Source: Gigantopelta aegis
Taxonomy: Eukaryota; Mollusca; Gastropoda; Neomphalida; Peltospiridae
Assembly: GCF_016097555.1 (NCBI RefSeq)
Contig: NC_054701.1
Span: forward strand, 30,746,707 to 30,810,706
DNA: 64,000 bases
Reading direction: 5' to 3'
The position numbers and the translations under genes are program-made. Of the stretch, positions 1-11,152 are shown in pieces (within the stretch, counting starts at the first letter, position 1; every line of letters begins with the position of its first letter). The notes under the pieces were generated by a model. The model saw nothing but the letters and a program-made list of their open reading frames with translations, was not told the origin of the DNA and did not search any database.

Positions 1-172
1 CCACACACCACCTCCTTCACACTCCCAGGTTGTTCTGAAACACAAGACCAGATGGTTTACACACCTCCACATACTCCTGCCTCCACACTCCCAGCTTGTT
101 CTGAAACACCACACAGTCGCCACATCTACTAGAACTAATTTAGCAACCGTCGGGTGGGGTGGGGTGGGGGAT

Positions 173-400
173 TGGGCGATTTCTCGTTCCAACCAGTGCA
201 CCATGGCTGGTATATCAAAGACCGTGGCATGTGCTATCCTGCCTATGGGATGGCGCATATAAAAGGTTCTTTGGTACTAATGGAAAAATGTGACGGGTTT
301 CCACTATATATAAAAATGATCAAATGATTGACATTCAACAGCCGATAATAAATAAATCAATGTGTACTAGTGATATCGTTAAACAAAACAAAAACTTTAA
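173..400 (+). mobile_element. SINE (family 1), head missing
   Basis: From ATTTCTCGTTCCAACCAGTG through GCATATAAAAGG to GATATCGTTAAACAAAACA. Confidence 0.75.
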
Positions 401-463
401 TCTTTAAAAGGGCAAGCCTCGCCAACTGTAACTTATGCACAGTTTATCTGAGGCATGTTCAGA

Positions 464-543
464 AGGGAGCCGGTACCGGGCTGCGAACCCAGTACCTACC
501 AGCTTTATGTCCGATGACTTAACCACGACACCACCGAAACCGG
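464..543 (-). mobile_element. SINE (family 2) head fragment
   Basis: GGGAGCCGGTACCGGGCTGC to ACGACACCACCGAAACCGGT, a tRNA-like head on the minus strand. Confidence 0.65.
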
Positions 544-603
544 TGAGAGTGTGGGTGGATATGTGTGGGTAATTTTTGGCATGCTTCCATCAAATAACTG
601 TTA

Positions 604-805
604 AAGCACGCGTGTCGTGGGCACAACATCTGACTTCGCCAGAGAGTTCTGTCGATGACGGGCCGGCGAGAGACTTATGTCATGTCATGTCATAGGGTTT
701 TACGTGCACATTCAGAACAAGCTGTTGTAACGCACGCCTGTCGTGGGCACAAGAGCCGGCCTTGGCCGGCTCCTCCGTCCATGACAGGAAAGGCGAGAGA
801 CTTGA
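604..805 (+). repeat. Dispersed repeat C, two partial copies
   Basis: TACGTGCACATTCAGAACAA and CACGCCTGTCGTGGGCAC blocks, shared with 2892-3110 and 52482-52700. Nature unknown. Confidence 0.55.
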
Positions 806-830
806 AAAAGAAGCTTTATAAAGGTATTAC

Positions 831-958
831 CGTCAGCGTTTTGGCGACTTGGTTATAAATCTTCACATAAGGCCGCAAGATGTCGAAGTGGAAGGCCGGA
901 GTCAGCAGTCGCCGGTTCCTCTCCCACTTCTCTCCGTCGCTAAGCAACAGCCCGTCGC
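831..958 (-). CDS. CYP4: CYP4 exon 3
   Basis: The 128-bp exon lies between a TTATTCAG acceptor and a GTAATA donor. It encodes [18 protein letters not shown] and [12 protein letters not shown], the most conserved stretch of this part of CYP4 proteins. Exon 4 would lie beyond position 1; no P450 coding is seen in 1-830. Confidence 0.88.
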
Positions 959-3900
959 CTGAATAAAGGAGAGGAATGATTGCTTTAACGACACCCCAGG
1001 ACATTTTAAACTACGCCAGTCTGTAGTCCACCCAGTAAAACATCGTCCTGCAGAAAACGGATACATTGGTGACTTTCGAGAGGATGTCAGAATGGTAGGG
1101 AGCATACATACGAGTTTAAAGTTTGTTTTTGTTTCTCGACACTACTAGAGCACACTGATTTATTAATCATCGGCTACTGGATGTCAAACATTTGGTAATT
1201 TTGACATATAGTCTTAATTTTTTCCATTATTGGCAAGAAATCTGTTATATGCACCATCCCACAAGGAGGATAGCACATACCACGGCCTTTGATATACCAG
1301 TCGTGGAGCACTGGCTGGAATGAGAAATAGCCCAATGGGCCACCAACGGGGGTCGATATGAGATCGATCGCGCATCAAGCGAGCTTTTTACGACTGAGCT
1401 TGGCAAATAAACTCTTGCTGAAACATATATGTAAATCTTCAAGGAGATATTAATCTATTATTTCAGTATATATCTAAATTACCTCATGTTTGACATTCAA
1501 TAGCCGATTATTAATAAATCAATGTACTCTAGTGGTGTCGTTAAATAAAACAAACTTTACTTTTACTTCAGAGCTACATTACAAACGATCTTTCATTTTT
1601 CACGTTAATATTGTGTCAAAATAAACACGATAATTATGTAAAGTAACCATTCCTGTAGAACTGGAACAAATCTGGATGCGATCAAAGGTTTAGATTTGTG
1701 GTATAGCACATTTGTATAATCCAGCCAGTGCACCACAACTGGTACATCAAAGGCCGTGGTATTATGTGCTACCCTGTCTATGGGATGGTGCATATAAAAG
1801 ATCCCTTGCTGCTAATCGAAAAGAGTAGCCCATTATGTGGTTACAGCGGATTTCCTCCCTCAATATCTGTGTGGTCCTTAACCATATGTCTGACGCCATA
1901 TATCCGTAAATAAAATGTGCTGAGTGCGTCGTTAAATAAAAAATGTCTTCCTTCCTTCATTTGTATAAGTCACTGGTGACACTACTTTCTACAAGACTAA
2001 GTTAAACTGGGGAAAAATAAATAAGGGGACAGTTGATACAGTAGACGAAATTCAATTCATTATAATGAATGCATGAATGAATGAATGTTTTTAAAACTAC
2101 ACCCCAGCACAAAAATACACATATGCTATCAGGTGTCAGAAAAGGTAAGCATATGGAAATATTATTTCATTATAAATGCATGACAAAGATGTAAATGCGG
2201 GTTTGAATGTCAGTAGTGTGGGATTGCCTTTCCGTTGTAGTCTTTGTTAATAGTGTTGGTGTGTTCCTTATTTTATTTTTATCAATATATAATAATATGA
2301 GAAATCAAAGTACAGATATGGCCGACTTTATAAAGCCTGTTTAAGTCTTACACGTGTGTAACTAGGTAATTTACAATCTTAAACATCAGCGTTTAAGAAA
2401 AACGGGCTTCGTAAATTCGGCCCACGCTGGCGTTACCCCTCCCATGTCAGACGAGCGCTCTAACCACTAACCTAGAACCAACTCCACGAACTTACCTATC
2501 CATGGCTTGAGAAGGTCGTACCCCGCCCCTGATTTACACTTGGGTAGCGAGGTTTTCAGGATGTGTCTCACAGTGTCTGGGTGCACGACCCCTACACAGG
2601 CCCGAACCGGCCCCAGCCACCAGAGAAAAAACTTGGACCCGCTATTGATGATCGGCTTATGCATATGTATGAGATCACGATGAGATTTTATCTGAAAAAA
2701 CAAACACATGTACTTATTGTAGTTCCATGAGATCATCTTACGCATTTCGTTCAAACCTAGTGGATTATTTATTTATTTATTTTATTTTATTTTATTTTAT
2801 TTTATTTTATTTTATTTTATTTTATTTATTTATTTATTTATTTATTTATGTTTTGTTTCTTCTTCTCTTTTTTTTTTGGTGGTGGTGGAGGTCAGGTCAG
2901 GTCAGGTCAGGTTATAGGGCTTAACGTGCACATTCAGAGCAAGCTGTTGTAGCGCACGCCTGTCATGGGCGCCGGTGTAGACCCATGTTGGCTCCTCCGT
3001 TCAGGACAGGAAAGGGTTTGAGGTGGGGACTGCCCGTGCTGGCCAGTACAAGAGAGCACCAACAGGCCGACCAGGGTAGCGGGTGCGGGTATTTGTGGTG
3101 CTTTTGAAGTTGGAATATCGCGTAGAATTAAGTCCAATACATAAAAGATTGCGCATTTTTTCATGAGGTAATTTGGAACGGTTAATCGAAAATAAATGGA
3201 GCTATTTGAGTAATGTTGACATAGATTGCCGGCCGAATTGTAGCTCATGGGGGGGGGGGGGGGGTCTTTCTTATGGAGGGGAGGCTGCCTACATGTTCCC
3301 TACCTCTGCAAGTTACGGCCGTGCATACGAAACTGTTAGGAAAATGAACAGTATCATATATTATATGAGATAAATTGTACATAAAAGTATAAAATTCAAA
3401 AGTTATTTATTTCAAATTAGCTAGGCCTACTACTACATATCAAACACAATTAGGGCTGTTCTAGTATTAATAATCTAGGAGGGGAGGGAGATATTTTAAA
3501 ATAATGTACAAACTACAAACTAAAATGTTATTTAAACACAGTATGCATAGAAAAAAAAACAGAGAAGAGAATGCAACCGACCCATCAGCCATACAATCTC
3601 CTCCCCTCATATTATCAGCTTTGGAACAGCCCTTACAGAAAGATAAACCATTCGTGTTCAGGAAGCCGAGCGCTCGCGAACAAGTTTACTGGCATCGTCA
3701 CTTTTTATCACATCACACCCATCTAACGTTGAGGCGCAAATTAAACAACATCCTCCCCCACCAAAAACAAAACAACAACAACAACAACAAAACAAAACCG
3801 TTTGACGATCGACTGCGAACGCTCGCCTTCCTGAACTCGCATACTAACATGACATACATTTGGCAGACTTCCGAAGAGCCAATGGAGAGGTAAATGAGGC

Positions 3901-4022
3901 ACGGTGTCGTCCAATGCAGCATGCCACAGTCTCCATTGCTTGAACAGCGGAAACCATTTCCGTAGATAATACACCAAGGCCAGTACCGCACACACCAGCA
4001 GAAACCCGGGAATAGCAATCAT
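831..4022 (-). CDS. CYP4: Cytochrome P450, CYP4 family, N-terminal part (3 exons, continues off the left edge)
   Basis: Three minus-strand exons (3858-4022, 2496-2691, 831-958) join in phase with GT/AG introns and encode the N-terminal third of a microsomal P450 monooxygenase. Exon 1 gives a membrane anchor starting [20 protein letters not shown] and the HWLFGSLP block; exon 2 contains [18 protein letters not shown] and LKPWIG; exon 3 contains [19 protein letters not shown] and [17 protein letters not shown], diagnostic of CYP4/CYP4F. CYP4 enzymes are typically fatty-acid or eicosanoid omega-hydroxylases anchored in the ER. An in-frame ATG 27 codons upstream (4103) is possible; 4022 is preferred because the anchor starts at once. 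I-helix, ExxR and haem-Cys regions are not in the window, so whether the gene is whole is unknown. Confidence 0.88.
1127..1398 (-). mobile_element. SINE (family 1), between CYP4 exons 2 and 3
   Basis: Minus-strand tail, core and head (CCACGGCCTTTGATATACCA, GATCGATCGCGCATCAAGCG). Confidence 0.8.
1484..1957 (+). mobile_element. Two SINE fragments (tail A at 1484-1566; core and tail B at 1718-1957)
   Basis: The first is only GATTATTAATAAATCAATG to GTCGTTAAATAAAACAAAC. The second has CCAGTGCACCACAACTGG, the TATAAAAGATCCCTTGCTGC core and the type B tail ending in CTTCCTTCCTT. Confidence 0.75.
2496..2691 (-). CDS. CYP4: CYP4 exon 2
   Basis: The 196-bp exon lies between a TTTTTTCAG acceptor and a GTAAGT donor on the minus strand. 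It starts [13 protein letters not shown] and ends LKPWIG with one base over, which fits the following exon. Confidence 0.88.
2769..2850. repeat. (ATTTT)n then (ATTT)n microsatellite
   Basis: Perfect pentamer run passing into tetramers in the CYP4 exon 1-2 intron, 80 bp upstream of exon 2. Confidence 0.9.
2892..3110 (+). repeat. Dispersed repeat C
   Basis: Starts with (GGTCA)n and GGGCTTAACGTGCACATTCA; the same blocks recur at 52482. Could be a further SINE family; no tRNA-like head is recognised. Confidence 0.6.
3858..4022 (-). CDS. CYP4: CYP4 exon 1 (membrane anchor, start codon)
   Basis: Fifty-five codons ending HWLFGSLPN, followed on the minus strand by a GTATGT donor. The exon ends in phase 0, matching the phase-0 start of the next exon. 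Confidence 0.8.
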
Positions 4023-4337
4023 TTTGTGGTCCGAGAGAAGATCTCCAGTTTTGTAAACACTAGAAGAAGCGAACAGAGTAACTCTGTTTAATGTGTCAGT
4101 CACAGCTTAAGTTTACTCAGTAGGTCGCACCGATACCAGCGAACGACCTTGGCCGAAACTGACTCGGCCAAAACACAAGGCAGAAAACCGCTGTGCATGA
4201 ATATTGATCAATTCATAAGCATGCAGCGCTAAGCTAGCTTGGTAACACAATGGTTACTGGTCACATACCTTTAACCTGGACACGGTCAAGTAATCTTAGT
4301 GGTCAAGGCCAATAATAACTTGATGACAAGTGATTTG

Positions 4338-4402
4338 AAGACAACAACAACAGCAACAACAACAGCAACAGCAACAACAACAGCAACAACAACATCAAAA
4401 CA
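4338..4402. repeat. (CAA/CAG)n microsatellite
   Basis: Imperfect trinucleotide run upstream of the CYP4 start. Confidence 0.85.
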
Positions 4403-4739
4403 AAACACAAACAAACAAAACAAGTAACATCAGTCGACTAGACTGTTTACTAATCTAGTTTTATATGTTAGTTAAGATCTAGTATATAAATCATATCTAG
4501 TATTTATCAGTTATATCGCAAAAAAAAGAAGAAAAAAAAAGAAGAAAATATTTTTTGAATGTTTTTATTTACAAGTTGATACAATTTGAACTACAGAGCT
4601 CTCTTTTGTGTCAACATAATAATGTCAACATTTGGTCAAGAGAATGGGAGAAAACCCGCATAATTTACTCGTGCCGAAGAGGAACAATTAATATTTTATA
4701 TGCATATTCCCATAAACCAAACCATTCCCAGTCTGGAGA

Positions 4740-4891
4740 TCGACGCGGTAAGACGTGTTATTATTCAATTAAGGTTCAGTCACGCTATACTTGGTACTCA
4801 CGTCAGAGCTATCTAACCAGGACAGAAAGTTATTGGTTAGTTGTTAATGGTTAGTGAGAGAGAAGTCGGAGAAGTGGCCTCACCCCTACCC
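4740..4891 (-). mobile_element. SINE (family 2) 3' half, flanking the LINE
   Basis: GGTTAGTTGTTAATGGTTAG and GTGGCCTCACCCCTACCC match the minus-strand family 2 body. The head resumes at 6895-6975 across the LINE. Confidence 0.6.
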
Positions 4892-6880
4892 GTAGTAGTA
4901 GTAGTTTATTTATTTTAAGCCGTGCGGCTCATAAGCATACAAGTATATACAATATTATAAGTTATATATAAATACTCATCAGCATAAACATAAACAAGTG
5001 GATGTGTATTTGGAGGATGAACAGTTATACATGTTGCGATCTTAAATGTAATGCATGTTTTAAATATTTTCCAAGGTTACAAAGTTGTTTTCTATTCTGA
5101 ACAGACCGTAATTGTATTAATTTAAAAACAGATTGGCTTAACCAGTAGTATTTTTTTTTATATACAATACGCGAATATGCAAATACAATAGACATATTAA
5201 AATAAAATGAAATTCATCTTCAATGTTATCCCGATTACACATACAACATTTTCTCTGTGATCGTTCAGTTCCACAATACCTTCCTTGTTCAATGAGTAAT
5301 TGGTGCGATGAAACACGAAATTTTGTGACGAGATGAATAACAAATAGGTAATGATATCCTCAGATAATATTGTAAACAAAAAGTATCTGTTAAATACCTT
5401 AAAATATTACATTTAGTTGAATTGTTCAACAATTTGTTTATTTCTTAAATACAGTGATCTGACAGGCGCATGCTAACTCTTTTTATAAATATTACATGAT
5501 TATCAACTTGCTGATTAAACCATACATCTCCAAATCCTAAAGAAAATAATAAATGTTTTACATGGTGTAGCCAGTTAAAAGATTCCTGACTTTCTAACAT
5601 ATCATCATATATTGATTTCAAGATACAATTCTTCGTTTCTAAAAGCTTCAACCAATATTTAACAATTCTTACTTTACGTACTACATGTAGAGGCAATCTT
5701 CCTAATTCTGTTAACACAGCTGCATTCATTGTACATTATTTCACATACAATATCATTTTACAAAAATCCATATGAACTTTTTCTACATCATGAGCTGGGT
5801 CAAAACCCCATACTTCACATCCATAATTTAGCACACTAGATATATAAGTATCAACACATGTAACTGTGTTTCCTTATGAAGTGATAGATTATTACATAGT
5901 CTGAGAATATGACCCATGGTTTTGCAGCCTTGTAAAGCAGTTAATTTTTGAGTTTTTGTAAATTTACCATTGTAATTTAACGTTAATCCAAGATAATTAA
6001 AACTATCAACCACTTGGATTATATTATCATTGTAAGTCCAATCCCAGTAGAGGCATGGGATTTTTAATCCAGATACCGACTCCAAACCCTGAGTGAGTGC
6101 TCCGCAAGGCTCAATGGGTAGGTGTAAACCACTTGCACCGACCAGTGATCCATAACTGGTTCAACAAAGGCCATGGTTTGTGCTATCCTGTCTGTGGGAA
6201 GCGCAAATAAAAGATCCCTTGCTGCCTGTCGTAAAAGAGTAGCCTATGTGGCGACAGCGGGTTTCCTCTAAAAACAGTGTCAGAATGACCATATGTTTGA
6301 CGTCCAATAGCTGATGATAAGATAAAAAAATCAATGTGCCCTAGTGGCGTCGTTAAATAAAACAAACTTTTTAACTTTTTTTTGTAAGTCCATTTGTCTT
6401 TAGTGGCAATTTCCCCCGTTTCTGAATACAATTTTTTTTCTTCTATATTTACATCAGTATTCCATTTAGTACTATAAGTATATAACGAATCTAATATCTT
6501 CTGCGGACCATCAACAGACTCTGACAGCAGCACAGTAGCGTCTGCGTACATTAAAAGAAACAGTGAAATATGTTGTATATACATCGGCTTACTAGAACCT
6601 TTAATTAACTCGTTCTCAAAATCATTTACTTACAATGAAAACAAAAATGGTGACAAGGCTTCGCCTTGCATAAGTCCTGTGTTACGACTGAAAAAGTCAC
6701 AAAAACCAGATTGGAATTTTACACACGTCTTTAAGACCTCATACATAGATTTAATAATGGTATGAATTTTCCCTGTGATACCGTTTCGGGCTAATTTAAA
6801 TAATAGTTAATCTATTTATACTGTCAAAGGCTTTCCTGTAATCAACAAAACAACAATACAGCTTCTGCTCCTTTGGAGGA
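4892..6880 (-). mobile_element. LINE (non-LTR retrotransposon) relic, 3' part, broken
   Basis: Minus-strand reverse transcriptase remnants: DYRKAFDSINR and LMQGEALSPFLFSL (about 6850-6640), then MYADATVLLSES (the YADD box, last Asp changed to Ala), KWNTDVN, VDSFNYLGLTLNYNGKFT, ELGRLPLHVVRKVRIVKYW, and a Cys-rich C-terminal region (CCMCNRDNIEDEFHF near 5260-5200). Several stops and frame changes; the 5' part is missing. The 3' end carries a (CTA)n tail at 4892-4904. A SINE interrupts it at 6041-6381. Confidence 0.82.
6041..6381 (+). mobile_element. SINE (family 3) inserted in the LINE
   Basis: Flanked by the 11-bp duplication TTGTAAGTCCA (6030-6040 and 6382-6392). The LINE reading frame resumes on both sides (DKWTY / NDNIIQ). 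The SINE lacks the tRNA-like head and starts ATCCCAGTAGAGGCATGGGA; it ends GTCGTTAAATAAAACAAAC. Confidence 0.85.
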
Positions 6881-6894
6881 GGGGGGGGGGGGGG

Positions 6895-6975
6895 GCGTTG
6901 CAGAACCGAGATGCTAACCCAGTACCTACCAGCCTTTAGTCCGATAGCTTAACCACTGCACCACCGAGGCTGGTT
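6895..6975 (-). mobile_element. SINE (family 2) head
   Basis: Minus-strand tRNA-like head (CCCAGTACCTACCAGCC, CACCACCGAGGC). It is preceded by a poly-G run and is probably the other half of the SINE at 4740-4891. Confidence 0.6.
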
Positions 6976-7341
6976 TGTTCGACAGTGAGATGTTCTCGAA
7001 AGCTACGTAAACAAATTCATATATCCACACAGAAACAAATTAATTAAACGCATTAAAGAACCTTTACTGTTTTTACGAAAAGAAAAAAGAAAAGAAGAAA
7101 AAACCCAAAACAAATATATACAAAATGAATGAAAGAAGAAAAATCTTCATTTTAAGCATGAGGTTATTTCTCTATAATATACCAACAGTACACACAGAAC
7201 ATTATATAAATTGTTACGATAAGAAACGCGGGTTCTGTTACAACGGTGACATTGGTGGTGATGTTCTGAACCCAACACCGCTATTGTTCTTTAGCATTGA
7301 TTACATAAATACGTCAACGCACGTTCGGGTCACTGCGCCAG

Positions 7342-7349
7342 TATATTTA
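7342..7349 (+). promoter_or_regulatory. Putative TATA box of gene 1
   Basis: TATATTTA lies 53 bp before the start codon, leaving a short 5'UTR of about 20 nt if transcription starts 30 bp downstream. Gene 2 has the same arrangement. Confidence 0.4.
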
Positions 7350-7394
7350 CGACCCAGACTTGAGATTTTTTACATATTCTTTCTTTCACACATC

Positions 7395-7440
7395 ATGGTT
7401 TCTTTTCAAACCGGATTCGCTTATCAATTAGTTTTATCAT
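7395..7440 (+). CDS. Gene 1 exon 1 (start of signal peptide)
   Basis: ATG plus 14 codons and one extra base, then a strong GTAAGTAT donor. It has the same 46-nt length and phase as exon 1 of gene 2, with matching residues (MVSFQ versus MACFQ). A TATA-like box lies 53 bp upstream. Confidence 0.72.
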
Positions 7441-9307
7441 GTAAGTATATTATCTAATATTTCATAATTTTAATATAACCAAGAAATTTTAATTATTTTG
7501 TTTTAATCTACCTTATTCAGTTTACGACTACTGGGCTACATCAGGGTTTCTACCAAGGGTATGAAGGGTAAAATTACGTATTCTAAAATCTTGGAAATTA
7601 ATGGATACAATGTTATATTGTTTAGATAGAACTGTTGTTTTAAAAAAAATTAAAAGTACATGAAATACAGTATCCAATTTCAAAAGATTTCAAACCTATA
7701 ACCACCTAGTAGTGGAACGTTTGATCTATTTTGTCTTTATTATGTACCCTCAAATTATTTTCTGGCAGAAAGCCTGTAACTGTCCAATATATGGAAAATA
7801 TGCCAAATTGTCTGAAAATGATATAAATGACTCGCTTCAGTACAATAATTCAACTATTGGCGATTAACAGACAGAATACACATACCACACCTTTTGGCCT
7901 AACAGGAACGGGAAATATATCAAAGATGGTGAAAATCAATCTGATTAAAATTAGCTCTACTGGTCTACCAGTAGATCTAACAGCATTGCATGGACTCCAA
8001 TGTCCAGGTGACATTTCATGTATAAATAACAATTTAAATATTGACCAATTACACTTCGCCTTTTGTAGCGTTATTCGGGAGCATACAAATTCCAAAAATA
8101 TCGTGCGAGACTATTTATGCAATAGGCGAACTTGTTGGTCTATTTCAACATTAAAAAAAACAGGGGGAAAAGTGCAATAATAAACTCTGGATTGTATACT
8201 AGTATAAACAGATTTTATGGCTATACCATCACGGTTTTTTTTGTTTGTCTTGAAACGAATTTTATATAAAATTTTATATTGAAATTAGTTTTCAGCATAC
8301 TTCGTAATTCACCCGAATCATTTCGTATACCCTCGGCATAATCCCGAATCTTTTCAAATTCTTTTCAAATCACTTGCATGATTTTGCAAGTAAGGTTTTG
8401 ATTGATCGAATGAAAGGTCAACTGGACATGATCTCCAACGGGGTGCTGTTAGATCCACGGGTAATAGTAATTAACCACTGGAGCTAATTTTAATTAGATT
8501 GAGTGAAAATAACAGGATAAAAAACAAATGGGTGAAAATGTTTGCTTAAATGTTTTCCTTCTTGACCCGTCTGAAAGGTTTAAGTATACTGCACAACAAA
8601 CGAAACACGAATATCTTTTCCATGATACAATTAATTCGGTAAAGAAACCTTCAAAATGGACTTTGATACTTTTAATCGGGACAAAAACTAAGAGAAATTC
8701 AAACTTAATAATTTAAAATATATTCAAGAAAACTAAATTAATATTTGCTTTTTATTGTTCTTCAGTATATGTGTGGATGTGGTGGAAAGGAAAACAATCT
8801 CTGTTCCAGATAGTTGGGAAAGAAAACCCACTGGTCGCCACGTGGGCTACTTCAACAATTAATCGTATAGCGCACCTTTCTTAAAGGTAGCACTGCACAA
8901 AACAGGCCCGTAAGAATGACATCTGGAGGGGGTGGAGGCACAATCTCTGGTGACGGGGGAACAGTCTTTAGTGGGGGAGGGGCGCAAAAGCCATATTTTA
9001 ATCATTATTTATAGAGAATAGGAAAAAAACAACCCCAAAAAACAAACCCCCGTACATCTTCGTTCTCAAATGAGGGGAAGCACCGGCTCTCCACTCCTGT
9101 TTCCTACGAGCCTGCAAAATCATGATCTTTGATATACCAGTCGTGGGACTGTTTTTTGTGGACGGTGAAAAATTCAATTGATCCAAGTTCAAGTTCAAGT
9201 TCTTTATTGCTTTAAGTTTTTACAACTTATCAGCATAATACAATGTACAACAAAATAATAAATATATACAGGATATGTACAGTATTATGGTGGAGAGTGA
9301 TTTAGTA

Positions 9308-9343
<36 letters not shown>

Positions 9344-11152
9344 AATTAAGGTTCTATTGACTTATATTATTTAATACATATAAGTCATTATTACGTATAC
9401 TGAGAGATACATGTATTATTGGTTTAATATACATGTAATCGAATAGTACTATACTAAATAAATAGAAGTAATGTTAATATTAACCAATCCAGACAGGACA
9501 ATTGATTCTACGACTTCAGACAAGCGCTCTGCTATTTATATTATCTACATCCTCCTCCGGCTTTGAAGACTACTTGGCTGAACTTGTTTCTAGAGTAGAA
9601 AGCTACTAATGTCGTGTAACGCAGTGTAAACCAGTCTAACGGTCATCATATGCACAACTAGGAGAAATGAGTAGGGTGTAGGCTGCGGTTTCTAGGATCT
9701 GGTGACGTCAACGGACACAGTTGTTGCCAGATGTACCAAAGGACGTAGGATGTGATGTTTTGTCTTTGGGAAGTGCGCATGTAAACTGTTCCTTATATAT
9801 GCAGCATTTTGCCTGCAGCGGGTTTCCTTCCTCACACTAATACATTAAAGGTTACCTGTGGTGATCGCCATAATCATCACCATTACTATCATCGCCATCA
9901 TCATCAAATCATTATCATAATCATCGTCATCATCATGGTCGTCGTCGTCATCATTATAATCGTCGTCATCATCATCATCATCATCAATATCATCATCATC
10001 ATCATCGTCGTAATCATCATCGCCTTTGTCATCGTCAATATCATCGATTCATCATCAACTTCATTATCATCATCATCTCTTTTGCTACCACTAACATCAT
10101 CATCGTACGTGATCAACATTAGCTTGGTTAATCATTAGATTTAATCGACCTATTCCAGATTGATTTGCTTAGGAAGAGAGTCGGTATAAAGAAAAAAAAT
10201 ATTATGAATCAGAGGATAACCCTGTTGTGTTTTCCGATTTGCGGACGTAGAGCTTAACTGGTCACGTGCGACGCGACAGATTTATTAATACGGCGATTGA
10301 AATCAATGATTTCTAAAATAATCGCTCGCATCGCTCGCATCGCTCACGTCCGGTTAAGATACAATTTACAAATGTTTTCTATAAAGCGGTCTCCTAACCG
10401 GACGCGAGCGACGCGAGCGAGGCGAGCGACTATTTTATAAATATGTCGCGTCGCGTGCGTGCAGTTAGGATACGGCAATGGAAATCAATGATTTTTAAAA
10501 TAATCGCTCGCATCGCTCGCGGACGATTCCCATTACCATAGTTTGACACCCAATAGCCGATGTATTTTTCGTGCTGGGGTGTCGTTAAACATTCATTCAT
10601 TCATTCATTCGCTCGCGGACGGTTAGGATAGCGCTTTAGAATACTAGTTCTTCGAGGTTTTCACCACCACGGTATTGTTTTCTGTTTCTTACAGGTTGGA
10701 TAGTGTTTTGTGCAACATCAGCACAAGACACCACACCACTGCGACGGATTTTAATACCGACATCTCGACCATGGAATCCTTTTAATGGAAATACTAACTA
10801 TGACCAAACTCAACCGCTGCCAGACTCAAACAATCAACCATACTGGGGTAGACGTCACTGGGGTGGGTGCCCTATGTGCGGTGGTGGATGGGGTCCTGGC
10901 AGAGGGTGGGGACCGGGCGGAGGTTGGGGTCGTGGCGGCAGAGGATGGGGCCCTGGCGGTGGAGGGGGTCCTGGTGGCAGAGGATGGGGTCCTGGCGGCG
11001 GAGGAGGGGGTCCTGGCGGTAGAGGATGGGGACCTGGCTGGAGATGGGGTGGTAGAGGAGGACGAGGGTGGGGACCTGGCTGGAGATGGGGAGCTGGAGG
11101 TTATGGTACCAATGGCAATGGATTGAGCAATACCAACACCCCAGTACAGTGA
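7395..11152 (+). CDS. Gene 1: secreted Gly/Trp-rich protein, 167 aa (2 coding exons)
   Basis: Not a family I recognise. Exons 7395-7440 and 10695-11152 join in phase 1 (46 + 458 = 504 nt). The protein starts MVSFQTGFAYQLVLSC and WIVFCATSAQD, a signal peptide with likely cleavage after Ala25. Residues 26-70 are an Asn/Pro/Gln-rich linker; Cys74 and Cys77 form a CPMC motif; residues 78-151 are low-complexity with five RGWGPG repeats and two WRWG motifs. Trp makes up about 10% of the mature chain (14 of 142) and Gly dominates the tail. Same exon layout, signal-peptide split and SAQD cleavage site as gene 2, whose protein also has two Cys just before a WGP repeat region. An extracellular structural or adhesive role is inference only. 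A likely 3'UTR intron donor (GTATGT) lies 27 nt after the stop. Confidence 0.78.
7441..9183. other. Gene 1 intron 1, first part, nothing recognised
   Basis: AT-rich unique-looking DNA. Open frames here are short and show no family resemblance. Confidence 0.5.
9184..9310 (-). mobile_element. LINE 3' end, truncated
   Basis: Begins with tandem (CAAGTT)n then CTTTATTGC, the look of a LINE 3' tail on the minus strand; no coding remains. An (AAT)n run follows. Confidence 0.45.
9708..9832 (+). mobile_element. Degenerate SINE (family 1) fragment
   Basis: GGACGTAGGATGTGATGTTT, a worn core and AGCGGGTTTCCTTCC remain. Confidence 0.4.
9862..10108. repeat. (ATC)n microsatellite, long
   Basis: About 250 bp of imperfect CAT/CGT triplets in gene 1 intron 1; opens spurious frames on both strands. 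Confidence 0.9.
10245..10628. mobile_element. Two adjacent GC-rich palindromic MITE-like repeats
   Basis: 10245-10355 runs from TAACTGGTCACGTGCGACGC to its imperfect inverse CGCTCACGTCCGGTTAA; 10390-10628 runs from CTAACCGGACGCGAGCGACG to ATCGCTCGCGGACGGTTAG. Both contain CGCTCGCATCGCTCGC and GAAATCAATGATTT. They end about 65 bp before the gene 1 exon 2 acceptor. Confidence 0.6.
10526..10609 (+). mobile_element. SINE tail (type C) inserted in the second GC-rich repeat
   Basis: ACACCCAATAGCCGATGTAT and GCTGGGGTGTCGTTAAACA with (CATT)n, flanked by the 12-bp duplication CGCTCGCGGACG (10514-10525 and 10610-10621). Confidence 0.75.
10695..11152 (+). CDS. Gene 1 exon 2 (mature Gly/Trp-rich protein)
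   Basis: Starts after a TTTCTTACAG acceptor in phase 1, encodes the end of the signal peptide (WIVFCATSA) and the whole mature chain, and ends at a TGA. The GC-rich GGNTGGGGNCCTGG-type repeats leave several other frames open. Confidence 0.82.

Noticed and set aside
1245-1793. Recurring short frames with [17 protein letters not shown]-like peptides
   Set aside because: Translations of the SINE core, found at every copy.
3504-3893. 129-residue plus-strand frame opposite CYP4 exon 1
   Set aside because: Overlaps well-supported P450 coding on the other strand and has no family features.
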